Below are positions 37,684 to 46,378 of a DNA stretch of 64,000 nucleotides, in pieces. The translations under genes and the position numbers were made by a program. Numbering within the stretch: the stretch's first letter is position 1; the number at the start of each line of letters is the position of its first letter. A model generated the notes under the pieces. The model searched no databases. It had not been told where the DNA came from and worked only from the letters and a program-made list of their open reading frames with translations. The DNA is from [Scytonema hofmanni] UTEX 2349 (GTDB lineage: Bacteria; Cyanobacteriota; Cyanobacteriia; Cyanobacteriales; Nostocaceae), in NCBI RefSeq assembly GCF_000582685.1, contig NZ_KK073768.1, forward strand, positions 2,306,483 to 2,370,482, read 5' to 3'.

Positions 37684-38842
37684 CAGGGCTGTTTCATTCC
37701 CTAAAAGGTGTAAAATGACAAGCGTCCTGGGGATGAAAACAATGAGTGCAAATCTGATTGAACAACTGCGGGAAGTTAAAGATTTTCGAGTCAAAGATGG
37801 ACAAAGACATCAACTGTGGTTGGTATTACTGTTTGTCATTATGGGGACAATGAGCGGGTACGTAGGGTATCGTGCATGGGGGGACTTTGTCAAACGGCAT
37901 CGTCTTGTATTAATTGAGAAATTTAGAATCGAAAAACATGGTGTTCCATCGTACTCGACTATTCGACGAATACTGATGGGAGTAGATTTTGACAATCTTG
38001 CTGCAACGTTTAATCAGTGGGCACAAAACTATGTTCATGTGGATACATCAGACTGGTTTGGAATTGATGGTAAAAGTATCAAAGGAACTGTGCAAAACTA
38101 CGAAAGTGAGTATCAAAATTTTGTCAGTATCGTGTCCGTATTTGCTGAAAAAAGAGGGCTTGTTTTAGGTCTGACCAAATTGGAGAACAAGAAAGGTAGT
38201 GAAATTAGCACGGTTCAAAATTTAATTGCGGTATTGGATATCGAGGGTGTTGTTTTCAGCTTAGATGCTCTACATTGCCAAAAAAAACTTGCAAGTTAAT
38301 TATTGATGGTGGCAATGACTATGCGATCGCAGTCAAGGCAAATCAAAAAAACTTGTATCATCAAATTCGACACAATACGGAGAATTCCAAGCCCACAAGT
38401 CGGTACATCACAGCCGAAAAAACTCGAAACCGAGTTACAACACGTACTATAGAAGTTTTTCATGATTTAACTGACATCAGTCCAGAATGGGCTGGGTTGG
38501 AGTCCTTAATTAAGGTTGAAAGAATGGGTACTCGTGCAGGCAAACCATATCACCAAGTTGCTTACTACATTAGTAGTCTAGTTCGTTCAGCAACTGATTT
38601 TGCTAAAGGGATTCGCGGACATTGGGGGATTGAGAATTGTCTTCATTGGGTAAAGGATGTCATTTTTGATGAAGACCATTCCACCATACGTATGGGTAAT
38701 GCTCCTGCGAATCTGTCGGTGATGCGAACGATCGCACTCAATATACTCCGCCGAAATGGTCATGCTTCCATCACAACTGCTCAAAGATTTATCTCTAATG
38801 ATATTGACAAACTTCTTGCCCTTGTGGAATGAAACAGCCCTG
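37684..38842 (+). mobile_element. ISAs1-family insertion sequence
   Basis: Perfect 17-bp terminal inverted repeats CAGGGCTGTTTCATTCC at 37684-37700 and 38826-38842 delimit a 1159-bp element that carries one transposase frame. The transposase stop codon lies inside the right repeat. The flanks on both sides are CCCCCCTTAAAAAG-type sequence in opposite orientation, so a direct target duplication cannot be assigned. Confidence 0.85.
37715..38832 (+). pseudogene. ISAs1-family transposase, interrupted by a frameshift at a poly-A run
   Basis: DDE-type transposase of the ISAs1 family. The first frame (from 37715, or ATG 37742) shows RQHQLWLVLL-like helices and the catalytic IDGKSIKGT. It runs to a stop at 38299. 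The second frame continues with IIDGGNDYAIAVKANQK and ends with the helix region RGHWGIENCLHWVKDV and its conserved Glu. The two join at eight adenines (38280-38287) by a -1 shift, giving DALHCQKKTCKLIID, as expected for an intact family member. Either one adenine was lost from a nine-adenine run, which inactivates the gene, or the run is a slippery site that still yields full protein. Total coding length of about 363 codons is normal for the family. Confidence 0.85.
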
Positions 38843-38964
38843 CCTTTTTAAGGGGGATAATGGGGGATCTTTAAGGACTGTGCATCTTAACCGAACCGTA
38901 TTGGGATAGTGCTTATTTTGAGCACTGAAGTGCTCACTACGATTTTTTTCAATATTTTATCAAA

Positions 38965-40113
38965 ATGAAAATTAGAACTATCACAACTGGTATATCGCTT
39001 GATTCTCTTAAAGAAATAGAAAAAATTAAACAAGCGACTGAGTTTAATCAGCAAGCAAAGCTGATAATTGAAGAGCAGGGATATGAAGTCCAAACAACGA
39101 GAATAGCAACTAATTCCTGGGAAGAATATCTAGATGGGTTATCAAAAAGTGAAATTATCAATCAAGTTAAAGTAATTGAAGAAATTTGCCAAAACTTAAA
39201 TATCAGCTTTTTCAGTCTTGGTTACGCAAGTCAACGGTCAACCATCGCATTAATTCCAGATATTATCAAAAATACATCGATTTTATATACTTCTAGTAAA
39301 ATCGGCGATCGCATTTCTGGGATAAACTTTGAAAATGCGAGAGAATCGGCAAAAGTTATTCAGCGAATTTCTCAAGAAACTCAAGATGGTTTTGGTAACT
39401 TTCATTTTTGCGCTTGGGCAAATTGTCAATCAGGAATCCCGTTTTTTCCAGCTTCGTATCATGAAGGTGAAACGTGTTTCGCTATCGGATTAGAATTATG
39501 TGACTTGGTAATGCAAGCTTTTTCTGATGCTGATGATCTTCTTGATGCGGAAGAAAAGCTGAAGTTGATTTTAGATAAAGAATTAAGTAAAATTGAGGCG
39601 ATCGCTCAAAAAATATCCGCTAAATATGCTATCAAATATCAAGGAATTGACACTTCTCTTGCACCATCATTAGGCAAAAAAGAAAGTATCGCTTTTGCTT
39701 ATGAAAAAATCCTGGATGGGAAGTTTGGCAATCAAGGAACATTGGCAATATCAGGAATGCTGACTCGTGTTTTGAAAAGCGTATCTGTAAAAACTTGTGG
39801 CTATTCTGGGTTAATGCTTCCGGTTTGTGAAGATGTCGGTTTAGCAGCAAGAGCTAACGAACAAACTTACAATATCACAAATTTATTAGCTTATTCTGCC
39901 GTGTGTGGTTGCGGACTTGATACAGTTCCAATTCCTGGTAATATAACAATAGAAAAGATTACGGCAATATTAATTGATATGGCGACTTTGGCGATAAAAT
40001 TAGATAAACCACTTTCCGCAAGGTTGTTTCCGATTCCTGGGAAAAATGCTGGAGAAATGACTGCATTTAATTCGCCGTATCTGGTGGATTGTAGAATATT
40101 TAATGTGGAATAA
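38965..40113 (+). CDS. DUF711 family protein
   Basis: A 382-residue protein of the DUF711 (UPF0210/PFL-related) family. The opening KIRTITTGISLD, the stretch NFHFCAWANCQSGIPFFPASYHEG and the C-terminal CGCGLDTVPIPG are typical of the group as I remember it. Several conserved cysteines (for example in SAVCGCGLDT) and acidic residues suggest a metal or redox site, but the function of the family is not settled. No signal peptide is seen. It stands alone, 62 bases after the outer repeat of the insertion element, so the repeat may lie in its promoter region. Confidence 0.8.
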   Translation: MKIRTITTGISLDSLKEIEKIKQATEFNQQAKLIIEEQGYEVQTTRIATNSWEEYLDGLSKSEIINQVKVIEEICQNLNISFFSLGYASQRSTIALIPDIIKNTSILYTSSKIGDRISGINFENARESAKVIQRISQETQDGFGNFHFCAWANCQSGIPFFPASYHEGETCFAIGLELCDLVMQAFSDADDLLDAEEKLKLILDKELSKIEAIAQKISAKYAIKYQGIDTSLAPSLGKKESIAFAYEKILDGKFGNQGTLAISGMLTRVLKSVSVKTCGYSGLMLPVCEDVGLAARANEQTYNITNLLAYSAVCGCGLDTVPIPGNITIEKITAILIDMATLAIKLDKPLSARLFPIPGKNAGEMTAFNSPYLVDCRIFNVE

Positions 40114-40182
40114 TAATTGGATTAATAGGACTTACGCAAGTGTCACATACAGCAGCCTATCGATCTAATCGAATACACACAA

Positions 40183-40203
40183 AGACGTAGCACTGCTACG
40201 TCT
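40183..40203. repeat. GACGTAGC-type palindrome of the AGACG...CGTCT family
   Basis: The palindrome AGACGTAGCACTGCTACGTCT with its continuation CTAC lies in the 240-base spacer between the DUF711 gene and the SH3/YkuD gene. It is one of several copies in this window that share outer arms and differ in the core. The rest of that spacer shows nothing recognisable. Confidence 0.7.
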
Positions 40204-40353
40204 CTACAAGAAGAGGGGTTTTATAGATGTACTTCCTAAGGAGTGAAATCTGCTGTATATATATTTAAATTTGAGGTTATCCGTAATCTTGTTGGGACGG
40301 GTTGAAGTTTAAGAGGAGAGCAAAAACAACTCATAAGTCTGAGGTATACATTA

Positions 40354-40989
40354 ATGAATTACATTGCTTACATTTCAACAAAAGACGGTGATTCCCTTGC
40401 GGTTCGTTCTACACCTAATGGGGAAAAAATAGGTTTTCTTACCAATGGTACTGAAGTTTCCGTAAACAGCGAACCTGTATATGCAGGAAACAGGAATTGG
40501 GTACAAATTGGAGCTAATCGTTGGGTAGCGAAGGAGTTTCTTACAGTCATTAAAGCAGCGAGGGTGGTTGCTAGTCGCTCCTCAAAAACCATCAGTGGGG
40601 GTTTGAGAGTGTATGAGACTCGACTAATTGATGGTACTGGTAAGGTTGTTAAGACAGTGCGAGGTGTTTCTGGTCGAGCAAACAACCAAACTCCATCTCA
40701 TATTGCTAATTCTCAAACACCTCTGCCTTTTGGAATTTACACTTTCAACTATCCTGGAACAGTAGAATTTAAAGGAGGAGAATTTGGTGGTGTCTGGTCT
40801 CCAGTGACACCTGCTTTTAACACAGGACGCTCGGAAATAGGTATTCACTACGACCCCTCAGCTTTACTACAAAATGCTAACAGTGGTACAGCAGGCTGTT
40901 TTGCCACACCAACCGTTGAGGAAAGAGACACGATGACGAACTTTATTCGCACTTATAAACCAACTCATTTTATTGTTTACGAAGGGTAA
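40354..40989 (+). CDS. SH3-like domain plus YkuD-like L,D-transpeptidase fold protein
   Basis: A 211-residue protein. Residues 1-70 form a bacterial SH3 domain (DGDSLAVRSTPNGEKIGFL, WVQIGANRWVAKEFL). Residues about 75-210 resemble the YkuD catalytic fold. A His occurs in GIHYDPS and a Cys in SGTAGCFATPT, matching the H...[ST]xGC pattern of L,D-transpeptidases. No signal peptide is visible, which is odd for a wall enzyme, so it may be exported otherwise or act on another substrate. A GAGGT element upstream supports the start. The gene lies 58 bases before xseA, but the functions appear unrelated. Confidence 0.7.
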   Translation: MNYIAYISTKDGDSLAVRSTPNGEKIGFLTNGTEVSVNSEPVYAGNRNWVQIGANRWVAKEFLTVIKAARVVASRSSKTISGGLRVYETRLIDGTGKVVKTVRGVSGRANNQTPSHIANSQTPLPFGIYTFNYPGTVEFKGGEFGGVWSPVTPAFNTGRSEIGIHYDPSALLQNANSGTAGCFATPTVEERDTMTNFIRTYKPTHFIVYEG

Positions 40990-41047
40990 GAGAGGCTTCA
41001 GCGCTTATTATGAATCAGGAGAGCATTTTACGTTTCATTTACTGAGC

Positions 41048-42265
41048 ATGAGTTCTTTAATTCCGGATACAGCACTTTCAATAGCTGGGTTAACTAATTA
41101 TATTCAGCTATTGTTAGAACAAGATAATCAACTGCGGCAAGTTTGGGTAACTGGTGAAGTTTCCAGCGCAAATCAACATCGGAGTGGGTTATTTTTCACT
41201 TTACAAGATCCAGATGGCAGCGCAGCAATTAAATGTGTGGTGTGGAATAGTCAATTAACAAAATTGGCTCAGATACCGATTCGTGGTGAACAGATAATTA
41301 TTTTGGGTAATATTCGAGTTTATCCGCAAAGAGGAGAATATCAACTTACAGTTTGGCAAATTTTGCCTGCTGGTTTAGGTTTACAAGCGTTGCGCTATCA
41401 ACAATTAAAAAATCGCTTACAAGAAGAAGGTTTGTTTGATTTAGAAAGAAAGCGATCGCTTCCAATTCATCCCCAAATTATTGCCGTCGTCACTTCCCCC
41501 ACTGCTGCTGCTTGGGGTGATATTCAAAAAACACTCAAACAACGATATCCCGGTTTACACGTTTTATTTTCGCCGGCAACAGTGCAAGGTGAACAAGCAC
41601 CAGCATCTATTGTAAAGGCGATCGCCCGCGTAGAGCGAGATAATCGCGCCCAAGTGTTAATTTTATCGCGAGGAGGTGGCGCAGTTGAGGAATTAGCCTG
41701 CTTTAATGATGAAAGGGTAGTGCGTGCAGTTGCTGATTGTCCAATTCCGGTAATTACTGGGATTGGTCATCAAAGAGATGAATCTTTGGTAGATTTAACA
41801 GCGGATGCTTGCGTACATACTCCCACAGCAGCGGCAGAATTGGTTGTGCCGGCACTCGCCCAGTTGTATGCTGAACATCAAGAGCGAATTGCTGTTTTAC
41901 ACGACACGATGCGAATTAGAATGCAAACTGCGGGAAATAAATTGCAAGGAATGCGCGATCGCTTGCATCATTTGCGCTTAGATCGACAAGTGCAGCAAGA
42001 GGGAGACAAGCTTAGTTGGAAGCGTCGGCAATTAATCCAAGTTACTACAGGCAGATTGCAGCAAGCAACCCAACACGCAGAATTGTTGCGACAAAAGTTA
42101 ACAACTCTCGACCCCCAGGCAGTTTTACAGCGTGGTTACGCTGTGGTAAAAAAAGAAAATGGTGCGATAAGTCGTTCTGCAACTGAGTTAGAAGTAGGAC
42201 AAGAATTATCGATTCAGTTAGCGCAAGGAAAAGTTAAAGTGAAAATTACCGAAGTTAATGGTTAA
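41048..42265 (+). CDS. xseA: Exodeoxyribonuclease VII large subunit
   Basis: Catalytic subunit of exonuclease VII, which degrades single-stranded DNA to oligonucleotides in repair. An N-terminal OB-fold (residues about 8-110: VWVTGEVSSANQHRSGLFFTL) is followed by the nuclease core with VTSPTAAAWGDI, ILSRGGGAVEELACFND and ITGIGHQRDESLVD, then a long coiled-coil region. I start at 41048 (MSSLIPDTALS), which gives 405 residues, the usual length. An in-frame ATG at 40973 overlaps the preceding gene and would add 25 unrelated residues. The gene overlaps xseB by eight bases, so the two subunits are probably translated together. Confidence 0.95.
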   Translation: MSSLIPDTALSIAGLTNYIQLLLEQDNQLRQVWVTGEVSSANQHRSGLFFTLQDPDGSAAIKCVVWNSQLTKLAQIPIRGEQIIILGNIRVYPQRGEYQLTVWQILPAGLGLQALRYQQLKNRLQEEGLFDLERKRSLPIHPQIIAVVTSPTAAAWGDIQKTLKQRYPGLHVLFSPATVQGEQAPASIVKAIARVERDNRAQVLILSRGGGAVEELACFNDERVVRAVADCPIPVITGIGHQRDESLVDLTADACVHTPTAAAELVVPALAQLYAEHQERIAVLHDTMRIRMQTAGNKLQGMRDRLHHLRLDRQVQQEGDKLSWKRRQLIQVTTGRLQQATQHAELLRQKLTTLDPQAVLQRGYAVVKKENGAISRSATELEVGQELSIQLAQGKVKVKITEVNG

Positions 42266-42491
42266 ACGTAAAACTACTTCTACTTCCGAAATGGATGGGG
42301 GAAATTATGAAGCGAAAGTTGCTGAAATCGAAAGAATTATCATTCGCATAGAAGCAGGTGAATTGCAGTTAGAAGAAGTCTTTGAACAATTTGCCGCAGC
42401 AGTAGAATATCTACGTCAGTGTGAAACTTTCCTCCAACAGCGACAGCAGCAGGTAAACTTATTAATTGAAACATTAAACGACGAGTCATAA
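42258..42491 (+). CDS. xseB: Exodeoxyribonuclease VII small subunit
   Basis: A 77-residue helical protein that binds XseA in the exonuclease VII holoenzyme. The core YEAKVAEIERIIIRIEAGELQ with LEEVFEQF and a following Y..QCE segment is the XseB signature. The N-terminal 14 residues (MVKRKTTSTSEMDG) look disordered. Overlap with xseA and the matching length make the call safe. A hairpin at 42507-42524 follows the stop. Confidence 0.93.
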   Translation: MVKRKTTSTSEMDGGNYEAKVAEIERIIIRIEAGELQLEEVFEQFAAAVEYLRQCETFLQQRQQQVNLLIETLNDES

Positions 42492-42506
42492 TATTTATTT
42501 TCGTAG

Positions 42507-42524
42507 TGAGCGGTTTACCGCTCA
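42507..42524. terminator. Hairpin after xseB
   Basis: TGAGCGGTTTACCGCTCA forms a perfect 7-bp stem with a four-base loop, 16 bases after the xseB stop. It lacks a clear T-run, so it may be a repeat-derived hairpin rather than a true intrinsic terminator. The following 300 bases up to 42840 show no gene or recognised repeat. Confidence 0.4.
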
Positions 42525-42840
42525 TCATTAAAACCCTGACTAAGTAATATCAAAACCGGTTGATTGCACCCAGTTCTCACACACTCTTACTTTTAATCCA
42601 CAATGCTTTCGGTATTTTTAAAGTATGGGCAATTTACCCGGATTTGATAGAAGTCGGTGAGAATAATTAAACTTATATGGATAAATATAAACTTTACGTA
42701 GGGTGCGAGCTTCATAACGGAACGCTTCGGACATAAATATTTTTGCCTAACCACTTACTGGAAAGAACTAATACTGACAAACCAAAACTTTGTCCTATAA
42801 TAGAAATCGATTAAGCACATTTGCATTAAGGAGAATTAAA

Positions 42841-43278
42841 ATGGCACTTAGCGATAATCTCTTAAACCCAAATAAAAAGAATATAATTGTAGATGACTGC
42901 ACAAAGTTACTCGATACACAAGTTGCTAACATGGGAGGGGTTTCGGGTCTGGGTTTGAAAGCAGCCTACTCTGTTGTCAAGGGAATTAGACCCACTTATT
43001 GCAACGATGCGATCGAGGGGCTTTTGCCACAATCTTTGAATGCACTCGATCCTATTTGGAGTGAGGGGATACAAATCGGCGATCCAGTCGGACACCTAAC
43101 TCAAAACCGCGATCGCGCGGCAAACGCATTACTAGCCATCACCGACGCTAAGATCGAGAAAAGCAATAACACGATTGTGCGAGGAGCGTATAGTAAACTC
43201 CGCAACTCAGCGAAGAAACACGTCGAAGACGCAATACCAGGTTTAGCCAAGATAATCGATAACCACACTAAAAACTAA
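42841..43278 (+). CDS. Conserved protein, DUF6918-like
   Basis: A 145-residue soluble protein. I start at 42841 because AAGGAG lies eight bases upstream. The upstream ATG at 42790 would add 17 residues without support. The pattern LLNPNKKNIIVDDCTKLLD, then GLGLKAAYSVVKGIRP and ALDPIWSEG, matches my memory of the DUF6918 family found in actinobacteria and cyanobacteria. Its function is unknown. The predicted fold is mostly helical, with no membrane segment or catalytic motif that I can name. It is a stand-alone gene facing a convergent neighbour, with a two-way hairpin terminator between them. Confidence 0.7.
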   Translation: MALSDNLLNPNKKNIIVDDCTKLLDTQVANMGGVSGLGLKAAYSVVKGIRPTYCNDAIEGLLPQSLNALDPIWSEGIQIGDPVGHLTQNRDRAANALLAITDAKIEKSNNTIVRGAYSKLRNSAKKHVEDAIPGLAKIIDNHTKN

Positions 43279-43343
43279 ATCTGTAGATAGTAAATACCCG
43301 TTATCTCCCTATCAATAGATATGCATCAGGGTGTATTCACCTC

Positions 43344-43376
43344 ATTGTAAGCGATCGCAGGGCGATCAATTACAAT
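43344..43376. terminator. Hairpin between convergent genes, probable bidirectional terminator
   Basis: ATTGTAAGCGATCGC at 43344-43358 and GCGATCAATTACAAT at 43362-43376 pair over 13 of 15 positions with a three-base loop, followed by AAAA on the plus strand. It lies between the converging genes that end at 43278 and 43432, and contains a HIP1 site. Confidence 0.55.
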
Positions 43377-43431
43377 AAAACGAAACCCTTGTGTTTCCAA
43401 GAGTTATAGATCAAGGTTCTACAATTAATAT

Positions 43432-43701
43432 TTATAATCCAGATAATTCACCAAATTGCTGACGATATTCACTCAATAATTGTTCAGCAGTTTGATAGCG
43501 AGAACTCTGTTGATTATACCAATACAAAACCTCACGCTCTAAACCTCCATCTGAATTGATGCCTCTACCAATTCCTAAACCGACTTCTTGCATCCAAAAT
43601 GGTTCACCAATTTGTAACTGATAAAAGCCATCTACTAATTTATAAACTTCCAAAGGAAGTTCCAAACTCGTTGGTAAACGATCTAGGTAAGAATCTACCA
43701 T
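43432..43701 (-). CDS. Small conserved hypothetical protein next to fghA
   Basis: An 89-residue soluble protein that I do not recognise. I start at the ATG at 43701, preceded by GAGGTGATT. A TTG at 43719 in frame would overlap the fghA stop and lacks support. The sequence is rich in aromatic residues (GFYQLQIGEPFWMQEVGLGIG, YWYNQQSSRYQTAEQLL) and shows no membrane segment. It lies 14 bases downstream of fghA in the same direction, so it is probably co-transcribed with the formaldehyde detoxification genes. A role there is only a guess. Confidence 0.6.
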   Translation of the reverse strand: MVDSYLDRLPTSLELPLEVYKLVDGFYQLQIGEPFWMQEVGLGIGRGINSDGGLEREVLYWYNQQSSRYQTAEQLLSEYRQQFGELSGL

Positions 43702-43715
43702 AATCACCTCATGAT

Positions 43716-44564
43716 TCAAGACTTTGAAAGAGCGATCGCATGATGACGAATGTGGTCTTCAATAAAAGTAGCGATAAAATAATAACCGTGATCGTAGCCT
43801 TCTTGATAACGCAAGTTTAAAGGTTGTTTCACGGTAGCGCAAGCTTGTTCAAATAACTCCGGCTTTAATTGTTCAGTTAAATATTGATCGTCAGTACCTT
43901 GGTCAATTAAAATCAAACTGTGATATCTTTCCTTTTGCACCAATTCGCTAGCATCGTAAGCAGCCCAACTTTCCTTATTATCACCCAAATAGCGGCTGAG
44001 AACCTTTTCTCCCCAAGGACTACGCATAGGTGCGACAATGGGAGCGAAAGCGGATACCGATTTATATAAATTCGGGTTTCTCAACGCACAAATAAGCGCA
44101 CCGTGTCCCCCCATCGAATGACCGAAAATGCTTTGTTTATCTGGTTGTGCGGGGAAATGTTTGTTAATTAAAGCGGGTAATTCAGAGACGACATAGGTGT
44201 ACATTTGATAGTGCGATCGCCACGGTTGAGAAGTAGCATCAACATAAAATCCAGCACCCGTACCAAAATCCCACTCATCATCCTCACCCGCAATTCCCGT
44301 ATTGCGCGGGCTAGTATCTGGTGTAACTAACATTAAACCATACTCTGCGGCAAAGCGTTGCGCCCCCGCCTTCACCATAAAATTCTCTTCCGTGCTAGTC
44401 AAACCGGAGAGGAAATAAAGAACCGGAACAGCTTGCATTTTTGCTTGCGGTGGTTGATACACAGCAAAGCGCATTTCCCCATTACAGCTAGAAGAAAGGT
44501 GCGAGTAAAAGCCGACTTTACCACCGAAAGATTTATATTCAGAAATCAGATTGATATTAGTCAT
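43716..44564 (-). CDS. fghA: S-formylglutathione hydrolase
   Basis: Esterase D family enzyme that hydrolyses S-formylglutathione to formate and glutathione, the second step of glutathione-dependent formaldehyde removal. I start at 44564 (MTNINLISEYKSFGGKVGFY), which gives 282 residues, the normal length. The longer frame upstream reads through a repeat element and is not credible. The nucleophile lies in GHSMGGHGAL, the catalytic Asp is probably in DQGTDDQYL, and the His is in DHGYYF. It is the second gene after the class III alcohol dehydrogenase that makes its substrate. The 142-base spacer holds a palindromic repeat. Confidence 0.93.
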   Translation of the reverse strand: MTNINLISEYKSFGGKVGFYSHLSSSCNGEMRFAVYQPPQAKMQAVPVLYFLSGLTSTEENFMVKAGAQRFAAEYGLMLVTPDTSPRNTGIAGEDDEWDFGTGAGFYVDATSQPWRSHYQMYTYVVSELPALINKHFPAQPDKQSIFGHSMGGHGALICALRNPNLYKSVSAFAPIVAPMRSPWGEKVLSRYLGDNKESWAAYDASELVQKERYHSLILIDQGTDDQYLTEQLKPELFEQACATVKQPLNLRYQEGYDHGYYFIATFIEDHIRHHAIALSKS

Positions 44565-44591
44565 TACTCTCTCAAAAGACATCTGGTAGAA

Positions 44592-44643
44592 ATTAATTAT
44601 GCGTTGCCCGAAACCCTTGTAAAGACGTTCCACTGGAACGTCT
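44592..44643. repeat. Palindromic repeat between adhC-like gene and fghA
   Basis: A 30-base conserved lead (ATTAATTATGCGTTGCCCGA and onward to CTTGTA) is followed by the palindrome AGACGTTCCACTGGAACGTCT. The same lead occurs at 51559 with a different palindrome core, and in reverse at 50331-50383. It sits in the spacer of a probable two-gene operon and could form a strong RNA hairpin in the transcript. Confidence 0.75.
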
Positions 44644-44706
44644 CTACGTCTTTTTTGGAACTCTCTCAAACTCTTCCTCTGCGTTCTCTGTGCCTCTGCG
44701 GTTCGT

Positions 44707-45819
44707 TCAATCAAACGTCACCACACTGCGAATCGACTCACCCTTATGCATCAAATCAAAAGCATAATTAATCTTTTCAATCGGCATAACATGAGTAATC
44801 AAATCATCAATATTAATCTTCCCATCCATATACCAATCAACAATTTTCGGGACATCTGTACGTCCCCTCGCACCACCAAAAGCCGAACCTTTCCAAACAC
44901 GTCCAGTTACTAATTGAAAAGGACGAGTTTTAATTACTTCACCCGCAGCCGCAACACCAAGAATCACGCTGACACCCCAACCTTTATGACAGCATTCTAA
45001 AGCTTGGCGCATAATATTTACATTACCAATACACTCAAAAGAATAATCAGCACCACCTTTAGTTAAATCCACCAAATACGCAACCAAATCACCTTCAACT
45101 TCCTCCGGATTCACAAAGTGCGTCATTCCAAACTTTTCTGCCAAAGCGCGTTTATTGGGATTAATATCCACCCCGACAATCATATTAGCTCCTACCATCC
45201 GCGCTGCTTGGATGACATTCAAACCAATACCACCCAAACCGAAAACTACGACATTCGCACCCGGTTCAACTTTCGCTGTATTGATAACTGCACCGATACC
45301 CGTAGTGACGCCGCAGCCGATGTAACAAACTTTATCAAAAGGTGCGTCAGGGCGAATTTTAGCTAGAGCAATTTCTGGCAATACTGTATAATTAGCAAAG
45401 GTAGATGTACCCATATAATGATGAATCATCCGCCCGTCGATAGAAAAACGACTACTACCATTAGGCATGACACCGCGTCCTTGAGTAGTGCGAATAGCTT
45501 GACAAAGATTGGTTTTTAAGCTTAGGCAATATTCACACTGACGACATTCGGGAATGTATAAAGGAATTACATGATCCCCCGGCTTTAAACTGGTGACACC
45601 TTTACCAATTTCCACCACAACCCCAGCACCTTCATGTCCCAAAATTGCCGGAAATAAGCCTTCAGCGTCTTTTCCCGAAAGGGTGTAAGCATCGGTATGA
45701 CAAACCCCACTGGCTTTAATTTCAACCAAAACTTCTAACTCGCGTGGTGACTCAAGTTGCACGGTTTCAATACTTAATGGCTTTCCTGCACCGTAAGCGA
45801 TCGCTGCTTTAACTTCCAC
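44707..45819 (-). CDS. S-(hydroxymethyl)glutathione dehydrogenase / class III alcohol dehydrogenase
   Basis: Zinc enzyme (frmA/adhC type) that oxidises the formaldehyde-glutathione adduct with NAD to S-formylglutathione. A catalytic zinc Cys is in GVCHTDAYTL and the His in GHEGAGVV. The four structural zinc cysteines lie in CRQCEYCLSLKTNLC. The Rossmann motif is GLGGIGLNVIQ near residue 195. The 370-residue length is typical. The gene is upstream of fghA on the same strand, forming a complete detoxification pair. The alternative use as S-nitrosoglutathione reductase is known for the family. Confidence 0.95.
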   Translation of the reverse strand: MEVKAAIAYGAGKPLSIETVQLESPRELEVLVEIKASGVCHTDAYTLSGKDAEGLFPAILGHEGAGVVVEIGKGVTSLKPGDHVIPLYIPECRQCEYCLSLKTNLCQAIRTTQGRGVMPNGSSRFSIDGRMIHHYMGTSTFANYTVLPEIALAKIRPDAPFDKVCYIGCGVTTGIGAVINTAKVEPGANVVVFGLGGIGLNVIQAARMVGANMIVGVDINPNKRALAEKFGMTHFVNPEEVEGDLVAYLVDLTKGGADYSFECIGNVNIMRQALECCHKGWGVSVILGVAAAGEVIKTRPFQLVTGRVWKGSAFGGARGRTDVPKIVDWYMDGKINIDDLITHVMPIEKINYAFDLMHKGESIRSVVTFD

Positions 45820-45949
45820 TCCTGTGCCTTCCTATGTAGATTTTGTGAATCAGCTAATTTGAGTGTAGATCAACAATGTAGAGAAGTTTTTACAGCCTGG
45901 GGAGTGCTGACACAGTGGATTGTGTTGCACAAAATGCTAATGAAATCAA

Positions 45950-46141
45950 CTAAGTGCTAAATTTTGCTTGGAGACGTTGCGTAATTAATTCAATTTGTTC
46001 CTCACTGGTAAGGGTTTCTAGTTCATTGACACTTAAGATCGTTTGCTTGGGATGTTGATGTTTTCGATTTAGGTAAGCATAAAATGCGTCTCGATCATCC
46101 TTGTGATTGAGAAAATATTGCTTCAGTTCTTGATCGCTCAT
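45950..46141 (-). CDS. Small conserved cyanobacterial protein, DUF6887-like
   Basis: A 63-residue acidic, helical protein starting MSDQELKQYFLNHKDDRDAF. The opening and the YAYLNRKHQHPK segment match my memory of the DUF6887 family, which is usually paired with a DUF6888 gene. A remnant resembling DUF6888 lies just upstream on the same strand (46165-46266). The pair often looks like an accessory or toxin-antitoxin-type cassette, but no function is established. No membrane segment is present. If DUF6888 is the partner, this copy has lost most of it. Confidence 0.6.
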   Translation of the reverse strand: MSDQELKQYFLNHKDDRDAFYAYLNRKHQHPKQTILSVNELETLTSEEQIELITQRLQAKFST

Positions 46142-46164
46142 TTTGGTGTAGTCAACATTATTTA

Positions 46165-46266
46165 TTAGAATATCTCTCCATCGAGCGCAATTTCAATTTC
46201 GATGTTTTCCTGATGTCCCGCTAAGATAAACAGGTTATTAGTCCGTTCATCTATTCGGATGGGGGA
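46165..46266 (-). pseudogene. Fragment resembling the C-terminal part of a DUF6888 protein
   Basis: Reading the minus strand from 46266 to a stop at 46165-46167 gives a peptide with IRIDERTNNLFILAGHQENI and an acidic end. This resembles the end of DUF6888 proteins, which normally accompany DUF6887. A stop codon lies immediately upstream (46267-46269) and no start codon is available, so the 5' half is missing. The match is from memory and short. Confidence 0.4.
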
Positions 46267-46378
46267 TTATCTTTTTACTTTTTACAGGTGTTGACAATGA
46301 AACATAGAACAGGAATGGGAAACTAATTTTGCACAGGTACTTAATCTGATGATTTTAACCTATATTTTACGATAAAAA

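Larger units (their letters stand above)
37637..38903. repeat. Outer inverted repeats enclosing the insertion sequence
   Basis: CAATACGGTTCGGATAAGA at 37637-37655 is matched on the other strand at 38885-38903 with one change. Between these arms and the insertion-sequence ends lie further inverted copies of a CCCCCCTTAAAAAG block. The insertion sequence therefore sits between two inverted repeat copies rather than simple direct target duplications. The same CGAACCGTATTG core occurs alone near 50256. Confidence 0.6.

Noticed and set aside
44565..44714. N-terminal extension of S-formylglutathione hydrolase
   Set aside because: The 50 extra codons translate the palindromic repeat, and the known family N-terminus begins at 44564.
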